Assembly (NCBI GenBank): GCA_018968785.1
Contig: JAGWZN010000001.1
Coordinates: 1-26,156, forward strand
Origin: Patescibacteria group bacterium
GTDB taxonomy: Bacteria; Patescibacteriota; UBA1384; CAILIB01
DNA: 26,156 bases
Reading direction: 5' to 3'
Every line of letters starts with the position of its first letter. The stretch's first letter is position 1. The notes below the pieces were generated by a model that was not told the DNA's origin, did no database searches, and saw nothing but the letters and a program-made list of their open reading frames with translations. Shown here in pieces: positions 14,367 to 22,307 of this stretch. The position numbers and the translations under genes were made by a program.

Positions 14367-15275
14367 TTACTTCTTCTCTTCTACTTTATGTCCCCCAAAC
14401 TTATTACGCAGGATTGCCACCACCCGGTTGGAGAAGTTGTTCTCCTGCTTTGAGGCGCTTCGCACGAATATCGAGGCGGCGATAACCGGAACCGGTACAC
14501 CTAAATCAATTGCTTCCTGCACGGTCCATCGTCCCTCGCCATTATCATCAATCCTCGGACCGATGCTCTCCAGCTTCGCGTCTTCAGCCATTGCTTCAGC
14601 CAGCAATTCTCCCAAATAGGAGGTAATAATGCTCCCACGCTGCCAGACGGCAGTTACGTCGGCCAGATTCAGCTCCGCGCCGAAGTGACTGGCGTTTAAC
14701 ACATGCAGCCCTTCGCCATACGCCTGCATCATGCCGTACTCAATACCGTTGTGCACCATTTTCACATAGTGACCGGCACCGATTGGTCCGACCCGTTTAT
14801 ATCCGTCTGCCATTGCCACGGCTTCCCATAATGGAGTGTATCGGTCAACCACTTCTTTTTTGCCGCCAATCATCAGACAGTACCCCCGCTCCTGGCCAGC
14901 TAAGCCGCCACTGGTGCCAACATCAATAAATTCAATTCCTCTACTCGCCAGTTCGGACGCCCGGACTAAAGTTTCGGTGTAACGGCTGTTTCCGCCGTCA
15001 ATAATACAGTCGCCGGCCTCTAACAGTTCCGCCAGTTCAGCGATATGCTCATCGGTGACCTCACCTGCCGGCAGATACAACCAAACCGTCCGTGGCTTCT
15101 CTAATTTCTGCACCAGCTCCGATAAGGAAAACGCGCCAACCGCCCCGGTTTCCGCCACTAATCGTTCCGTTTTATCGCCAGAACGGTTGTAAGCTACCAC
15201 CTGATGCCCGGAATGGAGCAGCCGGGTCGCCACTCCATTACCCATTCTTCCCAATCCGATAATTCCCACTTGCAT
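14367..15275 (-). CDS. gnd: 6-phosphogluconate dehydrogenase, decarboxylating, short form
   Basis: A 302-residue enzyme of the short, single-copy-C-domain form (the E. coli type is about 470). The cofactor motif GLGRMGNG (7-14) follows the first strand. IIDGGNSRYTET (91-102) and GTSGGLAGQERG (120-131) bind substrate. Lys172 in GHYVKMVHNGIEYG is the catalytic base. It converts 6-phosphogluconate to ribulose 5-phosphate and CO2. Short forms are often NAD-dependent; here Asn30-Arg31-Ser32 after the second strand leaves NADP possible. The ATG has AAGGAG upstream and lies 8 bases after zwf, making an oxidative pentose phosphate pair. No lactonase gene is adjacent. Confidence 0.94.
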   Translation of the reverse strand: MQVGIIGLGRMGNGVATRLLHSGHQVVAYNRSGDKTERLVAETGAVGAFSLSELVQKLEKPRTVWLYLPAGEVTDEHIAELAELLEAGDCIIDGGNSRYTETLVRASELASRGIEFIDVGTSGGLAGQERGYCLMIGGKKEVVDRYTPLWEAVAMADGYKRVGPIGAGHYVKMVHNGIEYGMMQAYGEGLHVLNASHFGAELNLADVTAVWQRGSIITSYLGELLAEAMAEDAKLESIGPRIDDNGEGRWTVQEAIDLGVPVPVIAASIFVRSASKQENNFSNRVVAILRNKFGGHKVEEKK

Positions 15276-15283
15276 ACAGCTCC

Positions 15284-16747
15284 TTACGTATTACTATTCC
15301 GTTCCAATACAATTCCGTTACATACCGTGCTTTCATGAGCGAACCACTCCCGGCCTTCCCGCTCTAAAATCTGGTCGGCCGCTGCCGGCCCCCAACTGCC
15401 GATATGATACCGGCGCACCGAGCCATCGGCCTTTGCTTCCAAGACCCGATCAACAATCTTCCAACTGGCTTCGATATTATCTTCCCGCAAACAGAGGCTC
15501 TGGTCGCCCATTAAGACGTCCCGAAACAGGCGCTCATAGGCGTCCGGCAGCTCGGTTCGAAAAGACATGCTGTAGCAAAACTCCATCTGCACTGGTTCAA
15601 CCTGCATATTCTGGCGCGGCGTTTTCACACCAAGACGCAGCGCGATTCCTTCATCCGGCTGGATACGGAACGTTAGCACATTGGCTTGTTTACGAGGCGT
15701 GGTATAAGAGAAAAGGTCTTGTTGTGGTTTCTTGAATTGCAATGAGATCTCGGAAATCCGTTTCGCCAGGCCCTTTCCGGTCCTCAGATAAATCGGTACG
15801 CCCCGCCATCGATCATCATCAATATAACAGGTGGTCATGCCATAGGTTTCCGTTTGACTTCCTTCGGCCACCTTCGCTTCCTCCAGATAACCTTCGTACT
15901 GCCCAAACACCGTCTGCTCGGGATCGAACCGCGCTTTTTCCAGGACAGCAGTTTTCTGATCGGAAAGACCGGCAAACGTAAAATCATCCGGCTTTTCCAT
16001 TGTCAGAAGCGCCAATAGCTGCAAGATATGGCTTTGCATCAGATCGCGAAAAGCGCCGGCCTGATCGTAATACGCTCCCCGGCTTTTAATCCCCTCTTCC
16101 TCCGCGACCGTGATTTGAATATGGTCGACATTTTCCCGGTTCCACAGCGGTTCAAATATCCCATTGGCAAAACGAAACGCCAGGATATTCTGTACCGTCT
16201 CCTTACCCAGATAGTGATCAATCCGGTAAATCTGATCCTCCGTAAAAAGCGCCTTAATATGGGCGTCCAGTTCCCGAGCGGATGTTAAGTCTGTGCCAAA
16301 CGGTTTCTCCACGATTATTCTCCGCCACCGTCCCGCCGCTTGCTGGTGCAAGCCGCTGGCATGGATATGCGAAAGTATAGTCTGATATGACGTCGGAGGA
16401 ACCGACAGGTAAAACAACCGGTTGCATCCGCCTCGTTTTTCCTCTTCCCCCACGAGAAATTTGCAGAGCGGCTCGTAACTGTCGCGCTGGTTGAAATCCA
16501 TTTGATAGTACAAAACATGAGGTTGGAATTTCTCCCACTCCTCTGGTGTAATAACCCGCTTTTTCTCCAGGTTTTCTTTTACCATCTCGAGAAACTGCTC
16601 GCGACTGTACGGTCGCCGGCCGATTGCCAACAAGGTCAACCGCTCCGACACCTCCTCTCGGACAATGAGCTGAAAAAGAGTAGGAAACAGCTTCTGCTGA
16701 GCCAAATCTCCGGTTGCCCCAAAAATAATGGCGGTCGTGGTTTGCAT
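15284..16747 (-). CDS. zwf: Glucose-6-phosphate 1-dehydrogenase
   Basis: A 487-residue enzyme of normal length. The NADP-binding motif FGATGDLAQQKL (9-20) and the active-site signature RIDHYLGKE (175-183, His178) are intact, as is EKPFGTDL (147-154). It oxidises glucose 6-phosphate to 6-phosphogluconolactone, the entry to the oxidative pentose phosphate pathway. It starts 6 bases after the DUF5665-like gene and lacks an obvious Shine-Dalgarno, so it may be read by re-initiation. gnd follows directly. Confidence 0.97.
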   Translation of the reverse strand: MQTTTAIIFGATGDLAQQKLFPTLFQLIVREEVSERLTLLAIGRRPYSREQFLEMVKENLEKKRVITPEEWEKFQPHVLYYQMDFNQRDSYEPLCKFLVGEEEKRGGCNRLFYLSVPPTSYQTILSHIHASGLHQQAAGRWRRIIVEKPFGTDLTSARELDAHIKALFTEDQIYRIDHYLGKETVQNILAFRFANGIFEPLWNRENVDHIQITVAEEEGIKSRGAYYDQAGAFRDLMQSHILQLLALLTMEKPDDFTFAGLSDQKTAVLEKARFDPEQTVFGQYEGYLEEAKVAEGSQTETYGMTTCYIDDDRWRGVPIYLRTGKGLAKRISEISLQFKKPQQDLFSYTTPRKQANVLTFRIQPDEGIALRLGVKTPRQNMQVEPVQMEFCYSMSFRTELPDAYERLFRDVLMGDQSLCLREDNIEASWKIVDRVLEAKADGSVRRYHIGSWGPAAADQILEREGREWFAHESTVCNGIVLERNSNT

Positions 16748-16753
16748 ACCGGA

Positions 16754-17116
16754 TTATTTATTGGTATTAAGAATGGTGTCCACTTTCTGGGTTTGAGATG
16801 TGGTCGACTGGGTAAGCATGTTTTGCAGCTTGTCGATTGACGGCCTTAGTAGCTCGATCCCACCGAGCGCGTGAAACATATACCCGAGCAGCCCCACGAT
16901 AATCACCGTGCCAACCATCGCTCCAATCGCTGTCATAAAACCGCTCCAAAAGCTCCTCCACATCATCCGCCACGGATGATGGTACGCGAGATCTACCGCC
17001 TGAACCAACCGTTCGATGCTAACCTCGTGAGGACTCTGAAAGTCGGAAAAATCGGTTACCCGCTGTTCGGATACAGTCGCCGGCGCGGTCGTGGAAGGGG
17101 AAACGGTTGCGTTCAT
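16754..17116 (-). CDS. DUF5665-like single-span membrane protein
   Basis: A 120-residue protein with a Thr/Ser-rich N-terminus, then HHPWRMMWRSFWSGFMTAIG leading into one membrane helix (about 57-83) and an amphipathic end rich in Gln and Thr. The pattern of N-P-W-x-x-x-W-x-x-F-x-x-G before a glycine-rich helix resembles DUF5665 as I recall it, but no function is known. It is the first gene of the zwf operon. It lacks a Shine-Dalgarno; a TGTTACAAT extended -10 on its strand lies 22 bases upstream. Why a small membrane protein heads a pentose phosphate operon is unexplained. Confidence 0.7.
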   Translation of the reverse strand: MNATVSPSTTAPATVSEQRVTDFSDFQSPHEVSIERLVQAVDLAYHHPWRMMWRSFWSGFMTAIGAMVGTVIIVGLLGYMFHALGGIELLRPSIDKLQNMLTQSTTSQTQKVDTILNTNK

Positions 17117-17134
17117 AGGTAATGGTTATTCGCA

Positions 17135-17147
17135 TACTATTGTAACA
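17135..17147. promoter_or_regulatory. Overlapping divergent -10 elements
   Basis: Only 33 bases separate two divergent starts. On the minus strand TGTTACAAT (17139-17147; extended -10, 5 of 6) faces the DUF5665-like gene. On the plus strand TACTAT (17135-17140) or TATTGT (17138-17143) precedes the dus ATG by 9 or 6 bases. The two elements share bases, so polymerase could bind only one at a time. Confidence 0.4.
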
Positions 17148-17149
17148 CA

Positions 17150-18199
17150 ATGCTAAAAGGATTTTGGAATACTCTGCCGGTGCCGATAATCGGCCTTTCG
17201 CCCATGGACGGTGTTACCGATGCCGCTTTCCGTTATCTGACCGCGCGGCACGGAAAGCCGGACGTTATTTTTACTGAATTTGTTTCCGTGGAAGGCATTG
17301 CCGCCGGCGCGGTACGGCTGCTAGAAGAGCTCCGGTTTGATCCGATTGAGCGGCCGATTGTCGCCCAACTGTTTGGCGCCGACCCATCCGCCTTCTTTAA
17401 AGCGGCAGTTGTTGTTTCCTGCCTCGGTTTTGACGGCATTGATATCAATATGGGCTGCCCCAGCAAAAGCGTTACCGGCCACGGCGGTGGCGCGGCGCTC
17501 ATACTGGATCCGGATCGCGCGCGGGAGATAGTCCGTCAAACCAGAGCCGGAACCGAGGCATGGGCTAACGGCCTCACCCCTTCCCAAACCGGTTTACCCG
17601 ATCAGATTATCGCCGTTCTACCGAAACTGATCGAACCGCGCCAACCCCTGCCGGTTTCCGTAAAAACGCGGATCGGGTACGACCGGCCCGTCATCGACCG
17701 CTGGATTCCGACCCTGCTGGAAACCGAACCGGCGGTTATCAGTTTACACGGTCGGACTTTGAAACAGCTATATACCGGAGAAGCGGATTGGGAGGCGATT
17801 GGCACGGCAGCCGCGATGATCCGATCCACGGAAACGAAACTGCTCGGAAACGGCGACGTGCGCACCGTTACCGAGGCAAGAGAACGGTGCCGGCAGTACG
17901 AAACCGCCGGAGCGCTCATTGGCCGGGCGGCCCAGGGTAATCCTTGGGTTTTTCAAGATTACATACCTACCTGGACAGAACGGCTGAAGGTGGCGCTTGA
18001 GCACGCCCGCTATTTTGCCAGGTTCTTCCCCGAACCCGCTTTTGTGCGGATGCGTAAGCATCTGTTGGATTACATCAAAGGTGTAGAAGGTGCCAAAGAA
18101 ATCCGGAACTCACTCATGCGAGTAACCTGCCTATCGGAGGTAGAGGCAATACTGGCGGAGTTGATCTCTACTGCTGAAACGACGAGTGTGATACACTAA
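17150..18199 (+). CDS. dus: tRNA-dihydrouridine synthase
   Basis: A 349-residue FMN-dependent TIM-barrel enzyme that reduces uridines in tRNA D-loops. Family motifs in order: LSPMDGVTDAAFR (16-28), PIVAQLFGADP, DINMGCPSKSVTGHGGGAAL with catalytic Cys103, SVKTRIGYD, SLHGRTLKQLYTGEADW, LLGNGDV and IGRAAQGNPWVF. Position within the Dus subfamilies (A, B, C) is not decided here. It is longer than some because of an insert around 140-160 (EAWANGLTPSQTGLPDQI). It opens a plus-strand unit with two membrane proteins, has no Shine-Dalgarno, and has a -10-like element ending 6 to 9 bases before the ATG. Confidence 0.95.
   Translation: MLKGFWNTLPVPIIGLSPMDGVTDAAFRYLTARHGKPDVIFTEFVSVEGIAAGAVRLLEELRFDPIERPIVAQLFGADPSAFFKAAVVVSCLGFDGIDINMGCPSKSVTGHGGGAALILDPDRAREIVRQTRAGTEAWANGLTPSQTGLPDQIIAVLPKLIEPRQPLPVSVKTRIGYDRPVIDRWIPTLLETEPAVISLHGRTLKQLYTGEADWEAIGTAAAMIRSTETKLLGNGDVRTVTEARERCRQYETAGALIGRAAQGNPWVFQDYIPTWTERLKVALEHARYFARFFPEPAFVRMRKHLLDYIKGVEGAKEIRNSLMRVTCLSEVEAILAELISTAETTSVIH
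18189..18197 (+). promoter_or_regulatory. Extended -10 embedded in the end of dus
   Basis: TGATACACT (TGn plus TACACT, 4 of 6) ends exactly 6 bases before the ATG at 18204, so the message would start at that ATG. The element includes the last codons of dus. No -35 match and no Shine-Dalgarno is visible; it would allow transcription of the two membrane genes separately from dus. Confidence 0.35.
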
Positions 18200-18203
18200 A
18201 CGT

Positions 18204-18812
18204 ATGTCCTATATTGATCTCATTTTCCGGGCCGGCCCGATTTTAGCCTACGTTTTCATTTTTATTATTATCTTCGCCGAATGCGGTCTGTTTATCGGTT
18301 TTTTCCTCCCGGGCGACAGCCTGCTCCTACCACTCGGATTACTCGCTTCGCAAGGCAAAATCAGTGTCGTAACTGTTATTCTCCTGGCCTCTATTGCCAG
18401 CTTTCTGGGAAACTGGGTTGGTTACTGGTTCGGCAAACGAGTCGGACCGGCGCTTTTTTCCAGACCGGATTCCCGCTTTTTTAAACAGAAGAATTTACGC
18501 AAAGCTCATACTTTTTATGAGAAATACGGAGCAAAGACGATCTTCCTGGCCCGGTTCGTTCCGGTAGTTCGGACGTTCGCGCCGATTGTCGCCGGTATAG
18601 GCGAGATGAGATACCATACGTTTACCATTTATAACGCGGTAAGCGGCGTTATTTGGGTGTGCGCGGTCACATTGGCCGGATATTTCCTTGGCAACTCTAT
18701 TCCCAATATTGACCATTACATACTTCTCATAGTCGCTTTGATTATTGTCGCTTCCGTCGTTCCGATTCTCTTCCACCTCAAATCCAGCCGGGGCAAGGCT
18801 GATCATGTCTGA
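18204..18812 (+). CDS. DedA-family (SNARE-associated) membrane protein
   Basis: A 202-residue membrane protein with about five hydrophobic segments. DedA motifs are clear: the re-entrant-loop region ECGLFIGFFLPGDSLLLPLG (about 26-45) with the acidic residue and F-L-P-G-D, GNWVGYWFGKRVG, then FYEKYGAKTIFLARFVPVVRTFAPIVAG with the conserved Arg pair. Members act as proton-coupled lipid flippases; several recycle undecaprenyl phosphate or move phosphatidylethanolamine. That would suit the polyprenyl-linked glycan genes elsewhere in the window, but the link is inferred. It starts 4 bases after dus. Confidence 0.93.
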   Translation: MSYIDLIFRAGPILAYVFIFIIIFAECGLFIGFFLPGDSLLLPLGLLASQGKISVVTVILLASIASFLGNWVGYWFGKRVGPALFSRPDSRFFKQKNLRKAHTFYEKYGAKTIFLARFVPVVRTFAPIVAGIGEMRYHTFTIYNAVSGVIWVCAVTLAGYFLGNSIPNIDHYILLIVALIIVASVVPILFHLKSSRGKADHV

Positions 18813-19839
18813 GAATCATCAGTCACACTTAATCCGCGTATTCGCCAGCCTGGTTATCGCCAGCCTGCTGACATACTGCCTTTACCTCCTCCTGAAGCCG
18901 TTTATTCTGCCGGTTCTGGTAGGAGGTATTCTGACATTGCTCAGTCGTCCGATTTACCTGCTTTTTTACCAGTTAAGCCGGAGTGCCACATTGGCAGCCT
19001 TCCTCACTGTTATCTCTATTTTAATGCTGGTCTTGGGGCCGTTAGCCTTACTTGCTACCGTACTGATCGGTGAAATCGGCATCGTCCGGAGCGGGATCAG
19101 TACTGCCCCCCACGCTTTAAGTATCGCTAACACCTTACTCAACCAAGGGGTACATAAGCTCAATCTCGGAATAGGCCAGATTAACCTGCATGACCTTATC
19201 TTAACCGTGCTCAGCTATATCGGTAGTAAAAGTTCTTGGGTTGTAGGCAGTGTTTTCGGCACCATCGGCACGATTTTTCTGGCGATGGTTACCACTTTTT
19301 ACCTTCTCCAATGCCATGAGCAGATCCGACCGATTGTCCGTAAGTTCAGTCCGCTCTCCCGATCTGATACCGACCTTATTATGACTCGCGCGAAAGAAGT
19401 GGTATGGGCGGCAGTAAGCGGCAACCTGGTTCTTATCTCATTGGAAGGCGTAACGGCTATGCTTGGATTTTACATCTTCGGTCTGAGCGCTCCGGTACTT
19501 TTAGGAGTGTTGTACGGGATATCTTCTCTCATACCCACCATTGGCGCTTCTCTGGTCTGGATACCGGTCGTCATCTACGAGTTTCTCGCTGGTAACTTTT
19601 TTGCCGGCATCGGTATCGTCGCCTGGGTTCTCTGTCAGGCTATCCTCTACGATAATTACCTGGGCCCCCATCTCATCCAACGGCGCGCCCATCTGCACCC
19701 CTTCCTGATTCTTCTTGGCATTTTAGGGGGTGTTGCCCAGTTTGGCGTGGCGGGAATTATCCTAGGCCCCACCCTGGTCGCGCTGGGAATTGTCGGACTA
19801 GAGATCTGGCACCACGCCTGGCTACCTCACGAAGAGTAA
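18805..19839 (+). CDS. AI-2E-family transporter (PerM-like)
   Basis: About 344 residues with seven or eight membrane segments and the family's hydrophilic middle region. The C-terminal signature is typical: AILYDNYLGPHLIQRRAHLHPFLILLGILGGVAQFGVAGIILGPTLVALG. Members export autoinducer-2, or act as Na+/H+ antiporters or general efflux proteins; function here is unknown. ATG at 18805 is used because it has AAGG 7 bases upstream and overlaps the dedA stop by 8 bases. An earlier in-frame ATG at 18745 lies deep in dedA. The 3' end stops 4 bases before the convergent aminopeptidase gene. Confidence 0.9.
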   Translation: MSENHQSHLIRVFASLVIASLLTYCLYLLLKPFILPVLVGGILTLLSRPIYLLFYQLSRSATLAAFLTVISILMLVLGPLALLATVLIGEIGIVRSGISTAPHALSIANTLLNQGVHKLNLGIGQINLHDLILTVLSYIGSKSSWVVGSVFGTIGTIFLAMVTTFYLLQCHEQIRPIVRKFSPLSRSDTDLIMTRAKEVVWAAVSGNLVLISLEGVTAMLGFYIFGLSAPVLLGVLYGISSLIPTIGASLVWIPVVIYEFLAGNFFAGIGIVAWVLCQAILYDNYLGPHLIQRRAHLHPFLILLGILGGVAQFGVAGIILGPTLVALGIVGLEIWHHAWLPHEE

Positions 19840-19843
19840 CGGA

Positions 19844-21046
19844 TTAAAGAAGGAATTTTCCTTTTTCATAAATAACCTGTCTAGTGCCGTCCGCGAGAAA
19901 AGCGGTAACCGTACGGGACAGGGTAGAGACAATATCGGTGTGCACCGGCGACTCATTGTATCCCATTGCGTCCCATTGCTTATCGCTTACTGTGCTCGAG
20001 ACGTCAGGATAAGAGTCCTTATACGCGTTGCCGAGCGCCAGATGGGTATTACCTTCCGGGCCGCCCATATTCTCATCAAATAACGTTTCACCCATCACTT
20101 TAGTAATCCGGGAAAACCGGCTGTCGGTTAAGGAGAATTCACCGATCTTATCAGCGTTCTCGCTGGCAATCATCTCTTTGAGTAATTTTTCATTCTTTTT
20201 CGCGGTAGCTTCTACCACCTGACCATTCCGGAAGCGAAGTGAAATATCCTCAATCACATTTCCGTACCGGTAAAGCGGTTGATTAAAAGCAATCTTTCCT
20301 TCCGTCTTTCGCCAATCGGGAGAAATAAACAGCTCAAAACTGGGAATATTCCGTCCGCCACCGCCCAGCCAACGCCGATTCGGTCCGATACCCACTTTTA
20401 GATCGATCCCATCCGCCTCCAGATGTAGATAATCGATCTCCAACTTATTGAGCGCCGATTGGATCCGTTTAATCTCGGTAAAGGTTTTTCTCCAAGCGGC
20501 AATCGGATCCGGCTGATCCAGATAACAGGCTACTATGATCTCCTGCCAATACTCTTCTAACGTCATCTTGGCATCTTTGGCCATGGCCAAAGTGCCATAC
20601 ATGCCAAGCGTCCAGGTAAATTTCCCGGCCGCTTCTTTTTTATCCCGCCACTCACGGTACGGCTTCATGCTATTCGCCCGTTCCAGGATTTTTTTCGGAT
20701 CAACCTCCTTCAGTTCATACTTATCGTACTCGGCGATTACGGCCACGGAGTGATCGCACTGATCAACCAAGCCGCGGAAATACTGCTCCGGAAAGAAGAT
20801 CAATTGGTCATGCGAGGCCAGGCTGTAGTACCGGTCAGCCTGAACACCGTCCGGCAGATACTGCATGATCGGGTAAGCGCCGGCTTTTAATACCGTATCC
20901 CGCAACGGCACGTACATCGGCTTGGCGCACTCCGGTACCTGAACCAGCACCACTTCACCCCGCTTCACCCCTTTACCGCTGTTTAAGGCAAAGTTAATAA
21001 GCACCTGAGCGTACCGTTCCAATATCTGTTCTGATGGTGTATACAT
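19844..21046 (-). CDS. M29-family aminopeptidase (thermophilic aminopeptidase type)
   Basis: A 400-residue metallopeptidase of the AmpS/PepS/T type. Metal-binding and structural motifs are in the C-terminal half: GGGGRNIPSFELFISPDWRKTEG (Glu ligand), ADKIGEFSLTDS (Glu), DENMGGPEGNTHLALGNAY (His and Tyr) and ESPVHTDIVS (His and Asp). The family removes N-terminal residues from peptides in the cytoplasm using Co or Zn, as dimers. The length is normal. It follows dut by 66 bases with a weak terminator between them, so it may be its own unit. No Shine-Dalgarno is seen before the ATG. Confidence 0.92.
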   Translation of the reverse strand: MYTPSEQILERYAQVLINFALNSGKGVKRGEVVLVQVPECAKPMYVPLRDTVLKAGAYPIMQYLPDGVQADRYYSLASHDQLIFFPEQYFRGLVDQCDHSVAVIAEYDKYELKEVDPKKILERANSMKPYREWRDKKEAAGKFTWTLGMYGTLAMAKDAKMTLEEYWQEIIVACYLDQPDPIAAWRKTFTEIKRIQSALNKLEIDYLHLEADGIDLKVGIGPNRRWLGGGGRNIPSFELFISPDWRKTEGKIAFNQPLYRYGNVIEDISLRFRNGQVVEATAKKNEKLLKEMIASENADKIGEFSLTDSRFSRITKVMGETLFDENMGGPEGNTHLALGNAYKDSYPDVSSTVSDKQWDAMGYNESPVHTDIVSTLSRTVTAFLADGTRQVIYEKGKFLL

Positions 21047-21072
21047 GGCAAATAATTAGGAATGAAAGGAAA

Positions 21073-21094
21073 GCAAGAATGAGGGGAGGCCTCA
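21073..21094 (-). terminator. Possible weak terminator after dut
   Basis: A 5-bp stem (TGAGG at 21080-21084 with CCTCA at 21090-21094) and a 5-base loop is followed on the minus strand by a pyrimidine-rich tail (TTCTTGCTTTCC). The position after the dut stop fits, but the stem is short. Confidence 0.3.
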
Positions 21095-21112
21095 CTTTCC
21101 GTATCTATTTTT

Positions 21113-21556
21113 CTATTTTATACCGGTGGTACCGAAACCGCCCCGACTAGGACTGTCCAGGTTTTCAACCGTTTCAATTGGCCACTGCGCATACGGAAGA
21201 ATAACTACCTGAGCAATCCGGTCACCCTTTTCTATACGTACCACTTCCGCGGTGAAGTTGTAAACCACTGCCCTATATTCATCTTCATTTCCACAGTAAT
21301 CCTGATCCATTATTCCCAATCCGTTGGCCAGCATTAATCCGCGTTTCCAAAGAGAGCTGCGGGCCGCTAATAACGCCCAGTGGCCGTCCGGGGGCTTGAT
21401 GGCCACGTTCAGCGGTACGATACCGGTACTGTGCGGAGCGATCTCCACATCCTGACGAACGGCAAGGTCAAAGGCGGCCGCTCCGGTCGTTTTGTAGCAC
21501 GGTAGCGGCAGCGTGGTATCGAACTGCTTTATGAGGATTTTCTGACTCTTAGACAT
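21113..21556 (-). CDS. dut: dUTP diphosphatase (trimeric dUTPase)
   Basis: A 147-residue trimeric dUTPase with the five family motifs in order: GAAAFDLAV; ARSSLWKRGL (usual P-R-S-S); LANGLGIMDQDYCGNEDEYRAV, with the catalytic Asp in G-I-M-D; RIAQVVI; and SRGGFGTTG at the C-terminus, whose Phe stacks on the uracil. It hydrolyses dUTP to dUMP and pyrophosphate, keeping uracil out of DNA and supplying dUMP for thymidylate synthesis. Motif 3 has M instead of the usual T/I and a small insert (NEDEY), a mild divergence. It overlaps the end of the methyltransferase gene by 8 bases. Confidence 0.93.
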   Translation of the reverse strand: MSKSQKILIKQFDTTLPLPCYKTTGAAAFDLAVRQDVEIAPHSTGIVPLNVAIKPPDGHWALLAARSSLWKRGLMLANGLGIMDQDYCGNEDEYRAVVYNFTAEVVRIEKGDRIAQVVILPYAQWPIETVENLDSPSRGGFGTTGIK

Positions 21557-22307
21557 AGGCTCTGGTTACTAGTTCATTAAGAATGATACCAAAACTTACG
21601 GCGACATTCAGCGACTCCGCTTTGCCCCGCCCGGGAATAGTGTAGACACTATCGGTAATTTCTTGAATAGCCCGTGGCAGGCCGGCGGCTTCGCTTCCCA
21701 TTACCAAGCATAACCGTTCAAACTGACCGACTAAACCGGTACTTCCATGCGCCTCCGCGGCAATAAGATGGTAGCCAGCCGCTTTGGCCTGTCTTAAATC
21801 ACTTTCCAGATCATGACTTTCGAACAGTTTAACATGAAATAACGATCCCATTGCCGCCCGCACCACTTTCTCATTGTACGGATCAACCGCGTCCGGGCTG
21901 AGGATTATTCCGGTTACTCCAAACCAGTCCGCCGTCCGGATGATACTTCCCAGATTGCCCGGATCGGATACGCCAGCCACCGCGACAATAATCGGCCCGA
22001 GAAGCGCGTCATTCAGACGGTAGGACGGCTGCCGAACTACCCCGATTACCCCCGGCGGCGTCATCACCGTCGAAATCGAATCCATGGTCCGACTATCCAC
22101 AACCTCATAAGATTGCCCCAGACGGCCAAGCCATTCTCGCTTCTCTTCTTCTGCTTCCCGGGTAACGAACAGCCGCGAAATCTCCCAATCGGCTGCAGCC
22201 GCATCCTGAACAATCTTATCTCCTTCAATGAGAAACGCCTGGTGCTCTTCTCGCCCCTTTTTCGTCTTGAGCGCCCGCACCGATTTCAGTTCGGCCGATG
22301 TAATCAT
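21549..22307 (-). CDS. SpoU/TrmH-family RNA 2'-O-methyltransferase
   Basis: A 252-residue protein. The N-terminal substrate-binding domain (FLIEGDKIVQDA, RLFVTREAEEE) is followed by the SPOUT knotted methyltransferase domain: VSDPGNLGSIIRTADWFG, LVMGSEAAGLP and IPGRGKAESLNVAVSFGIIL. The conserved Arg and Asn of motifs 1 and 3 and the Glu of motif 2 are kept. It would methylate a ribose in rRNA or tRNA; the target (for example a 23S G2251-type site) cannot be read. It has GGAGGT 4 bases before the ATG, and the ATG overlaps the TGA of the glycosidase gene (ATGA). Confidence 0.93.
   Translation of the reverse strand: MITSAELKSVRALKTKKGREEHQAFLIEGDKIVQDAAAADWEISRLFVTREAEEEKREWLGRLGQSYEVVDSRTMDSISTVMTPPGVIGVVRQPSYRLNDALLGPIIVAVAGVSDPGNLGSIIRTADWFGVTGIILSPDAVDPYNEKVVRAAMGSLFHVKLFESHDLESDLRQAKAAGYHLIAAEAHGSTGLVGQFERLCLVMGSEAAGLPRAIQEITDSVYTIPGRGKAESLNVAVSFGIILNELVTRAYV

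Noticed and set aside
19847..19866. Hairpin AAGGAA-TT-TTCCTT followed by T's at the junction of the AI-2E and aminopeptidase genes
   Set aside because: It is AT-rich with a two-base loop and lies in the aminopeptidase coding end. It is too weak to call a terminator, though it may contribute.
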